In this document: piece by piece, positions 1 through 4,282 of the stretch
Layout: each line of letters starts with the position of its first letter
Position numbering within the stretch: position 1 is the stretch's first letter
Assembly: GCA_946221045.1 (NCBI GenBank)
Contig: CAMIIY010000062.1
Coordinates: 1-8,851 of the forward strand
DNA length: 8,851 nt
DNA from: an uncultured Oceanospirillaceae bacterium
GTDB taxonomy: Bacteria; Pseudomonadota; Gammaproteobacteria; Pseudomonadales; Balneatricaceae
Direction of reading: 5' to 3'
The notes under the pieces: generated by a model
Told to the model about the DNA's origin: nothing
The model's database searches: none
What the model saw: the letters and a program-made list of their open reading frames with translations, nothing else
Made by a program: the position numbers and the translations under genes

Positions 1-243
1 GCGGGTACAGATCTCACCCAGAGGCTTGTTATAGATAAGCACCCGTCGTGGCGTATCCTCTTCAAACATCAAAGTAGCGGGATGCCCATCAACATAAACT
101 TTATCTGTCGGGCCTACCCGATCACCCAAACGGGCAAACTGGCCATTCAGTTTAACCCTGCCCGCTTCTATCCAACGCTCCATCTCACGACGTGAGCCAA
201 TTCCGGAGCGCGCCAAAACCTTATGTAACTTTTCGTCTGTCAT
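1..243 (-). CDS. rluB: 23S rRNA pseudouridine synthase RluB, N-terminal fragment
   Basis: This is the 5' part of an RluB-type pseudouridine synthase; the rest lies beyond the left edge. In E. coli RluB makes pseudouridine 2605 in 23S rRNA. The visible 81 residues are mostly the S4 RNA-binding domain: MTDEKLHKVLARSGIGSRRE, then an IEAGRVKLNG turn, LGDRVGPTDKVYVDG, and the linker RRVLIYNKPLGEICTR that leads into the catalytic domain. The catalytic Asp is outside the window. I chose the ATG at 243 because E. coli RluB begins at the equivalent MSEKLQKVLARAG and because AGGTG sits 5 nt upstream. The frame stays open to another ATG at 288, which would add 15 residues (beginning MAKWIAIVDRV) with no family support. 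That upstream ATG directly follows the U-tract of the hns terminator. Family assignment is confident, the exact start less so. Confidence 0.9.
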   Translation of the reverse strand, partial: MTDEKLHKVLARSGIGSRREMERWIEAGRVKLNGQFARLGDRVGPTDKVYVDGHPATLMFEEDTPRRVLIYNKPLGEICTR

Positions 244-248
244 TGACG

Positions 249-253
249 CACCT
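249..253 (-). promoter_or_regulatory. Shine-Dalgarno site of rluB
   Basis: On the minus strand AGGTG lies 5 nt before the ATG at 243. It supports that start over the in-frame ATG at 288, which follows the terminator U-tract, although an AGGG in the terminator stem lies about 8 nt before that ATG. Confidence 0.55.
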
Positions 254-288
254 GATACCCGATCGACAATTGCGATCCATTTAGCCAT

Positions 289-321
289 AAAAAAAGCCCT
301 CTCGAGTATTCCCGAAAGGGC
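289..321 (-). terminator. Rho-independent terminator after the hns gene
   Basis: Read leftward, the arm GCCCT (reverse complement of 317-321 paired with 296-300) continues past one mismatch with three further pairs. It closes a loop of about eight bases and is followed by seven T residues (295-289). The hairpin begins 21 nt after the hns stop codon. The U-tract is immediately followed by the upstream ATG candidate of rluB at 288, so rluB either depends on readthrough or has its own promoter nearby. I could not identify a convincing one. Confidence 0.8.
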
Positions 322-342
322 CTGCTGATCAGAACGGTAAGT

Positions 343-735
343 TTAAATCAGGCAATCGTCCTTAGTAAATCCTTTAGCGAAGTGGTCTTTAAATACTTGT
401 GGTGTACGGCCACGACCAGACCATTCATGGACAACGCCTTCAGCATCAGTCACACGGTATTTTGCTTCAACTTTCTTTTTAGCGGGTTTTGTTTCACCCA
501 CCAGCTCCAGCAGATCACTAATATCAACACCCGCATCCTGCATGGTTTTTCGGATCGACTCGATTTTGGCCAGTTTTTCTTGCTCTGCGGCCAGCCGTGC
601 ATTTTCCTCTGCCTGACGCTCTTCAAGAATTTCAGAAAGATCAGAAATAACTTTTTCAATTTCACTGACTGAAAGTTCGTGACACTGTTTACGCAAAGAG
701 TTCTTACGAGTAATTACTTTTGCAAATTCTGACAT
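343..735 (-). CDS. hns: H-NS family nucleoid-structuring protein
   Basis: A 130-residue histone-like protein of the H-NS/StpA family, which coats AT-rich DNA, constrains it and silences transcription. Residues 1-65 are highly charged and predicted helical (SEIEKVISDLSEILEER, then EENARLAAEQEKLAK), fitting the dimerisation and oligomerisation coiled coil. Residues 66-92 form a Lys-rich linker (KPAKKK at 83-88). Residues 93-130 are the C-terminal DNA-binding domain, YRVTDAEGVVHEWSGRGRTP then a DCLI end. The minor-groove loop reads RGR (108-110), where E. coli H-NS has QGR, next to Trp105 and before the conserved TP. Length is close to the 137 residues of E. coli H-NS. The gene has its own AT-rich promoter and terminator and so looks monocistronic. 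It sits between yciO and rluB. The symbol is by family; it could be an StpA-like or other paralogue if the genome has more than one. The start lacks a strong ribosome site (TGAAG about 6 nt upstream). Confidence 0.93.
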   Translation of the reverse strand: MSEFAKVITRKNSLRKQCHELSVSEIEKVISDLSEILEERQAEENARLAAEQEKLAKIESIRKTMQDAGVDISDLLELVGETKPAKKKVEAKYRVTDAEGVVHEWSGRGRTPQVFKDHFAKGFTKDDCLI

Positions 736-770
736 AATGACTTCACTATCTGTGCTTTATTAAAGTTGTA

Positions 771-805
771 ATTATCTATATAGCGAAAAATGAATCAAGA
801 TTCAA
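771..805 (-). promoter_or_regulatory. Putative hns promoter in an AT-rich gap
   Basis: Reading leftward, TTGAAT (805-800) and TATATA (782-777) are 17 bp apart, a good sigma-70 pair. An overlapping second pair, TTGATT (798-793) and GATAAT (776-771), has a 16-bp spacer. Transcription would begin about 35 nt before the ATG at 735. The whole yciO-hns gap is A/T-rich with A-tracts, unlike the flanking genes. This suits autoregulation by H-NS, as known in E. coli, but binding is inference. Confidence 0.55.
791..804. repeat. Perfect inverted repeat overlapping the hns -35 region
   Basis: TGAATCAAGATTCA: two perfect 6-base arms around a 2-base centre. It covers both candidate -35 elements of the hns promoter, a typical place for an operator. 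It is too short to be a terminator and has no T-tract directly after it. The binding protein, if any, is unknown. Confidence 0.45.
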
Positions 806-829
806 AACGATTTAAATAATATTTTTTGA

Positions 830-1450
830 TTAATTAAAGATAGAAACATCACCCGCACCGGTTCTTATTACTTCAGGAATGTCTTCAGTTAAATTAATAA
901 CGCTGGTTGCTTCCATGCCGCAATACCCCCCATCAATCACCAGATCAACCTGATGCTGTAAAAGCTCCCGCATTTCGTAGGGGTCTGTTAATGGCTCTGT
1001 TTCACCGGGCAGAATCAGCGAAGTACTCATAATAGGCTCACCCAGCGCCTCAGTCAGCGCCAGCACAATCGGGTTATTCGGAATACGAATACCGATGGTA
1101 CGCCGCTTGGGGTGCAATAAACGACGCGGTACTTCAGAGGTTGCTTTTAAAATAAAAGTATAAGCACCAGGGGTAGAGGCCTTAAGCATGCGATAATTAC
1201 TATTATCAACCTTGGCATAGGTGCTGATTTCACTCAAATCACGACAAACCAGAGTAAAATTGTGTTTATCATCTAACTGCCGGATACGCTTTATTTTTTC
1301 CATTGCACCCTTATCCCCCAAATGACAGCCCAGCGCATAAGCACAATCCGTTGGATAAATAACCACACCACCACTGCGGATAATCTCCACAGCCTGATGA
1401 ATTAATCGCGCCTGCGGGTTTTCCGGATGAATTTGAAAAAACTGACTCAC
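830..1450 (-). CDS. yciO: YciO, YrdC/Sua5-family nucleotide-binding protein
   Basis: A 206-residue protein close to E. coli YciO over its whole length, starting with the same MSQFF and IHP..NPQ. Family motifs visible are IYPTD at 31-35, the basic IKRIRQL at 53-59, STPGAYTFIL at 92-101, GIRIPNNP at 120-127 and STSLILPG at 142-149. YrdC/TsaC and Sua5 make threonylcarbamoyl-AMP for the t6A tRNA modification. YciO proteins share the fold but have STSLILPG where TsaC carries a SAN-SG signature, so I would not assume the same reaction. The annotation 'L-threonylcarbamoyladenylate synthase' may be over-specific. The start is GTG at 1450, giving the exact E. coli N-terminus, with AAGGA 9 nt upstream. 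It lies 39 nt downstream of rnm on the same strand, probably one transcript; the same pair is adjacent in E. coli. No clear terminator follows before the hns promoter. Confidence 0.93.
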   Translation of the reverse strand: MSQFFQIHPENPQARLIHQAVEIIRSGGVVIYPTDCAYALGCHLGDKGAMEKIKRIRQLDDKHNFTLVCRDLSEISTYAKVDNSNYRMLKASTPGAYTFILKATSEVPRRLLHPKRRTIGIRIPNNPIVLALTEALGEPIMSTSLILPGETEPLTDPYEMRELLQHQVDLVIDGGYCGMEATSVINLTEDIPEVIRTGAGDVSIFN

Positions 1451-1459
1451 AGTATTATG

Positions 1460-1464
1460 TCCTT
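1460..1464 (-). promoter_or_regulatory. Shine-Dalgarno site fixing the GTG start of yciO
   Basis: AAGGA on the minus strand lies 9 nt before GTG at 1450. No ATG in this frame gives the conserved MSQFF N-terminus, so this site supports the non-ATG start. Confidence 0.6.
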
Positions 1465-1489
1465 GGATGCATACCGGGATAATATTGAA

Positions 1490-2320
1490 TTATAGATGGC
1501 GTAAAACATGACGATCTGTATTTAACATCGCCGGAAATTTACCTAAACCTGTCCAGCCACATTCCGGCGAATGAAAATCACTGCCACCCGAGACCATCAT
1601 TTCATGCTGATCGGCTATTCTCAGCAGATGCCGTTGCTGATCAGGTGTAACACCCGGATAGGCCACTTCAATACCCTGGCCACCCACTGCTACAAAATCA
1701 GTCACTAAACGACGCAACTTGCTGAATGTCATTTTGTACTTAGTCGGATGCGCAATCAGCGCAACACCCTGCGCTGTAGCAACCACCGCAACCGCTTCTT
1801 CCAGCGAAGGCCAGACCGCTTTGATATCACAGGGCTTGCCTGTACCCAGGTAACGCTTGAAAGCTTCCTGCTCAGAGGCCACGACACCTGCCGCTACCAT
1901 TGCCCGCGCAATATGAGGACGCCCCAGAATTTCACTGCCTGCAATGTCACAGGCACTGGCATACAGATCGGGTAGTTGAAATTTGAGCAGACGCTGAGTG
2001 ATCAACTTGCCACGCTCAATACGCAGACGCCTGACGGCATCTAGATAGTGCAGCAATGCCTCTGAATCGGGATTAACACCTAAGCCCAACAGATGAATCA
2101 CCCGCCCTTCCCAGAGACAGGTCAGCTCTACCCCTGGAATCAGACGCAGTGTATCTGGCAGCGCCCCAGCAAGGAGTGTATTCACCCCCGTTACAGTATC
2201 GTGATCAGTCAATGCCAGTATCTCGATCTGTTTTTCCAGTGCGACTTCCAACAACTGCCAGGGAGACAATGCTCCGTCTGACGCGGTTGAATGGCAATGT
2301 AAATCATATCGGGGCAGCAT
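1490..2320 (-). CDS. rnm: PHP-domain 5'-3' exoribonuclease Rnm (RNase AM, TrpH/YciV)
   Basis: A 276-residue PHP phosphoesterase of the TrpH/YciV family. The E. coli member, RNase AM, trims the 5' ends of 5S, 16S and 23S rRNA and also hydrolyses 3',5'-nucleotide bisphosphates. The metal ligands of the PHP site are all present: HCH at 8-10, Asp15, TDHD at 38-41, Glu65 in GVE, His76, GRPH at 133-136, AHP at 190-192 and GSDFH at 246-250. Length is near the 293 residues of E. coli. I start at the ATG at 2320, giving MLPRYDLHCHS as in the family. The frame is open upstream to an ATG at 2467, but those 49 extra residues have no family match and would fill the divergent promoter region. No strong ribosome site precedes 2320, which leaves an inner ATG at 2377 as a weak alternative. 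It probably forms an operon with yciO; rluB, further on, also acts on rRNA. Confidence 0.93.
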   Translation of the reverse strand: MLPRYDLHCHSTASDGALSPWQLLEVALEKQIEILALTDHDTVTGVNTLLAGALPDTLRLIPGVELTCLWEGRVIHLLGLGVNPDSEALLHYLDAVRRLRIERGKLITQRLLKFQLPDLYASACDIAGSEILGRPHIARAMVAAGVVASEQEAFKRYLGTGKPCDIKAVWPSLEEAVAVVATAQGVALIAHPTKYKMTFSKLRRLVTDFVAVGGQGIEVAYPGVTPDQQRHLLRIADQHEMMVSGGSDFHSPECGWTGLGKFPAMLNTDRHVLRHL

Positions 2321-2367
2321 ATAAAAGATATTGGTTCCGTTTAGGTTAAGGAAAGCTATGCCATGTT

Positions 2368-2383
2368 GATGCAGCATCTGCTG
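2368..2383. repeat. Two overlapping small palindromes between rnm and yciB
   Basis: GATGC-A-GCATC (2368-2378) and CAGCA-TC-TGCTG (2372-2383) are perfect and overlap. They lie between the divergent starts, upstream of the likely yciB promoter and within the likely rnm leader. They could be an operator or alternative RNA hairpins. No T-tract follows, so they are not a terminator. Small palindromes also arise by chance. Confidence 0.3.
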
Positions 2384-2410
2384 TATATCCGGGCATACCA
2401 ACTTTATACT
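2382..2410 (+). promoter_or_regulatory. Putative yciB promoter, overlapping a reverse -10 for rnm
   Basis: TATACT (2405-2410) matches the -10 consensus at five of six bases. The -35 position, 17 bp upstream, is a poor TGTATA. On the other strand TATAAA (2408-2403) could serve rnm, with a weak GTGCCG 17 bp upstream. The two promoters would then overlap back to back. Calls are by eye. Confidence 0.3.
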
Positions 2411-2476
2411 AGGTGGCATCTTATTCGGCACAGGCTCAGTTACCCTGACCCGGCCAGTTACCAACAAAGGGTTGTC

Positions 2477-3022
2477 ATGAAGTTATTGTTAGATTTTTTG
2501 CCCGTGGTGATCTTCTTCATCATTTACAAGATGACTGGAGATATTATCATTGCCACAGCCGTTCTGATACCAGCCACTCTGCTACAAATGCTCTATAGCT
2601 GGCTGAAAACCCATCGGATCGAAACCATGCAGCTGGTCACTTTGGGACTGGTGGTATTACTGGGTGGTGCAACGGTACTGCTTCAGGACAAAACCTTTAT
2701 CCAGTGGAAGCCCACCGTGGTTAACTGGCTTTTTGCCATCGCCTTTTTAGGCAGTCATTTTATTGGCTCCAAAACCATTGTAGAGCGCCTGATGGGTAGT
2801 AGCATCAGCTTACCTGCTCAGGCATGGCAACATCTGAATATTGCCTGGATTGTATTTTTTGTTCTGATGGGGATTATTAATTTATTTGTTGCTTACAGTT
2901 TCAGCGAAGAAATCTGGGTCGACTTCAAACTGTTTGGCATGCTGGGCCTGACTGTTCTGTTTATTCTGGCTCAGGGTTTTTATCTCTCCCGTCACATTCA
3001 AAATTCAGAGCACAAGGAGTAA
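2477..3022 (+). CDS. yciB: YciB, inner-membrane septation protein A
   Basis: A 181-residue, very hydrophobic protein of the YciB/IspA family (E. coli 179 residues). In enteric bacteria it is an inner-membrane protein linked to septation, envelope integrity and cell-wall elongation/division complexes; no enzyme activity is established. Likely membrane segments, judged by hydrophobicity, are near 3-17, 22-41, 51-69, 80-97, 120-141 and 150-169. The family stretch IQWKPTVVNWLFAIAFLGS is at 75-93. The C-terminus is short and polar. The start at 2477 gives the expected MKLLLDFLPV, with AAAGGG 5 nt upstream. An open frame back to 2363 adds no recognisable residues. yciI follows after 9 nt and is surely co-transcribed. 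Divergent from rnm. Confidence 0.95.
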   Translation: MKLLLDFLPVVIFFIIYKMTGDIIIATAVLIPATLLQMLYSWLKTHRIETMQLVTLGLVVLLGGATVLLQDKTFIQWKPTVVNWLFAIAFLGSHFIGSKTIVERLMGSSISLPAQAWQHLNIAWIVFFVLMGIINLFVAYSFSEEIWVDFKLFGMLGLTVLFILAQGFYLSRHIQNSEHKE

Positions 3023-3031
3023 ATCCCGGCC

Positions 3032-3331
3032 ATGTATTACGCCATAATTGCTGAGGATATCGATAACAGTCTTGAACAGCGTCTCGCTGCCAGACCGGCC
3101 CACCTGGCCAGACTGGAAGCACTTAAAGAAGCTGGCCGACTTCTGGTTGCCGGTCCACATCCGGCAATTGATTCTGAAGACCCCGGCCCTGCCGGATTTA
3201 CCGGCAGTCTGGTGATTGCCGAGTTTAACAGCCTGGAAGAAGCACAGACATGGGCTAATCAAGACCCCTATAAGCAACAGGGTGTTTATAAAAATGTCAC
3301 GGTAAAACCGTATAAAAAGGTTCTACCTTAG
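3032..3331 (+). CDS. yciI: YciI family protein (YCII fold)
   Basis: A 99-residue protein matching E. coli YciI (98 residues) from end to end. Conserved features are [11 protein letters not shown] from 21 (with the family's His24), [18 protein letters not shown] at 35-52, AGFTGS at 54-59, ESL-like [15 protein letters not shown] at 66-80 and VKPYKKV at 91-97. The fold is ferredoxin-like (dimeric alpha/beta barrel relatives). The His and Asp of the putative active site are present, but the substrate is unknown, and an enzymatic role is inference. The start at 3032 is 9 nt after the yciB stop. AAGGAG lies in the last codons of yciB, 12 nt before the ATG, a longer spacing than usual, so translational coupling is plausible. 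No hairpin terminator is obvious after the stop. Confidence 0.94.
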   Translation: MYYAIIAEDIDNSLEQRLAARPAHLARLEALKEAGRLLVAGPHPAIDSEDPGPAGFTGSLVIAEFNSLEEAQTWANQDPYKQQGVYKNVTVKPYKKVLP

Positions 3332-3343
3332 ATTTACGGAAAC

Positions 3344-3349
3344 TATAAT
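3344..3349 (+). promoter_or_regulatory. Consensus -10 hexamer soon after yciI
   Basis: A perfect TATAAT lies 12 nt after the yciI stop. The -35 position 17 bp upstream (TTCTAC, 3321-3326) is poor. If used, it would give the OmpA-like gene a leader of about 180 nt, or drive a short RNA from this gap. Confidence 0.3.
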
Positions 3350-3412
3350 AGTGGATGTTTAGAATAGGGAAACAGAATCAGGGAAGGCTATAAGCTCTGA
3401 AAACTGGGGAAG

Positions 3413-3440
3413 CGTGGTTAGCACAAATATGCTCTCTACG
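3413..3440 (+). other. Possible RNA hairpin in the leader of the OmpA-like gene
   Basis: CGTGG (3413-3417) pairs with CTACG (3436-3440), including one G-U. After a 2x2 internal loop, AGCA (3420-3423) pairs with TGCT (3430-3433) around a six-base loop. Long leaders with stabilising 5' hairpins are known for E. coli ompA; that this one works alike is inference. The rest of the 206-bp gap is purine-rich, with no coding frame that I can support. Confidence 0.3.
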
Positions 3441-3452
3441 ACTGATTCATCA

Positions 3453-3501
3453 TTGAAGCTTTCTGGTGAAATGTTGTAATAACCACACAGTTTATTATCA
3501 T
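3453..3501 (+). promoter_or_regulatory. Alternative promoters close to the OmpA-like gene
   Basis: TTGAAG (3453-3458) with TGTAAT (3475-3480), spacer 16, is one candidate. TTGTAA (3474-3479) with TATCAT (3496-3501), spacer 16, is another. Either gives a leader of roughly 30-55 nt. The ribosome site of the gene, AAGGA at 3525-3529, is 8 nt before the ATG. I cannot choose between these and the upstream TATAAT. Confidence 0.3.
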
Positions 3502-3537
3502 TCTAATTAAAGAATCTCATACGTAAGGACAGCAATC

Positions 3538-4155
3538 ATGAAAAAACTCGCACTTGCTACCGGTCTGGTAATGGCTATGGGCCTTGCCACTGGTGCACAA
3601 GCACATCCAGAGAACGAAGGTTACTGGGACGTACAGGGTAAAACCATCTGGAAAACCGGTACTGGTGGTTGCTGGCGTCACGGCTTCTGGAAGCCGGAAA
3701 ACGCTGTTGAAGGTTGCGATGGCTATGTAGCACCGGTTGTTGCTGCACCAGAACCAGCACCTGCGCCACACACTCCTAAACCAGTTCTGGTTGATGCTGA
3801 AGAAAAACACATCGTTTATTTCGATTTCGACAGCTCTAAAGTAGACAGCGTAAAAGACATCACCGACTACATTGCTTCCCTGAAAGAGCTGGATGCTGTA
3901 CGTCTGGTCGGTCACGCTGACCGCATCGGTACAAATGCATATAACGATGCACTGTCCGAGCGCCGCGTACTGAAAGTTCAGGACGCACTGGTTGCTGGCG
4001 GCGTAAATGCCAACAAAATCACTACAGGCTTCATGGGTGAAACTGCACCTGCAAAATCCTGTACTGGTCATCGCGGTGCCGATCTGATCGACTGCCTGCG
4101 TGCTAACCGTCGTGTAGAAATTGCTATCACCGGTAAAAAAGTGATCATGCAGTAA
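3538..4155 (+). CDS. OmpA-like peptidoglycan-binding protein with N-terminal CWR module
   Basis: A 205-residue secreted protein. Residues 1-22 are a typical signal peptide ending GAQA, so the mature form begins HPENEG and there is no lipobox Cys. Residues 28-63 form a short Trp/Gly-rich module with Cys45 (in GGCWRHGFW) and Cys60 (in GCDGY). Such modules occur in OmpA-like proteins of Neisseria and Bordetella type. Residues 64-86 are a Pro/Ala-rich linker. Residues 90-198 are the OmpA C-terminal domain: YFDFDSSKVD, then GHADRIGTNAYNDALSERR, with Asp128 and Arg143 spaced as the diaminopimelate-binding pair of Acinetobacter OmpA. Cys175 and Cys186 match the disulfide of E. coli OmpA, and NRRVEI is the usual end. 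There is no eight-strand beta barrel, so it probably tethers peptidoglycan from the periplasm, perhaps through a porin as RmpM does (inference). Codons are strongly biased to GGT, CGT, CTG and AAA, suggesting high expression. It stands alone and converges with purL. Confidence 0.93.
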   Translation: MKKLALATGLVMAMGLATGAQAHPENEGYWDVQGKTIWKTGTGGCWRHGFWKPENAVEGCDGYVAPVVAAPEPAPAPHTPKPVLVDAEEKHIVYFDFDSSKVDSVKDITDYIASLKELDAVRLVGHADRIGTNAYNDALSERRVLKVQDALVAGGVNANKITTGFMGETAPAKSCTGHRGADLIDCLRANRRVEIAITGKKVIMQ

Positions 4156-4170
4156 ACTACACATGACAAG

Positions 4171-4197
4171 AAAAAAGGTGCTACGGCACCTTTTTTT
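4171..4197. terminator. Bidirectional terminator after the OmpA-like gene
   Basis: GGTGC (4177-4181) and GCACC (4186-4190) pair around a TACG tetraloop. They are flanked by A6 on the left and T7 on the right, which extend the stem and act as U-tracts on both strands. It begins 15 nt after the stop codon, so it ends the OmpA-like transcript and could also catch purL readthrough. Confidence 0.9.
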
Positions 4198-4236
4198 GTG
4201 CCTGAGAAACGCAGATTTCTGTCAGGCCATACATAT

Positions 4237-4267
4237 AAAAAAGGCATCCTGAAAGGATGCCTTTTTT
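4237..4267. terminator. Bidirectional terminator after purL
   Basis: GGCATCC (4243-4249) pairs with GGATGCC (4255-4261) around a TGAAA loop, with A6 before and T6 after. It lies 15 nt from the purL stop codon at 4283. It is the second of two symmetrical terminators in the 127-bp convergent gap. Confidence 0.9.
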
Positions 4268-4282
4268 ATCAGTTATTCAGCC

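Noticed and set aside
325..332. CTGATCAG palindrome after hns
   Set aside because: An 8-bp palindrome is expected by chance at this length and has no supporting context.
382..672. A 96-codon Phe-rich plus-strand frame within hns
   Set aside because: Antisense to a conserved hns; Phe and Leu richness reflects the Lys/Glu-rich coding strand.
3005..3277. A 90-codon frame antisense to yciI
   Set aside because: yciI matches its family end to end; the reverse frame has no family features.
3517..4164. A 215-codon frame antisense to the OmpA-like gene
   Set aside because: The plus-strand frame has a signal peptide, OmpA domain and strong codon bias; the antisense frame is a by-product.
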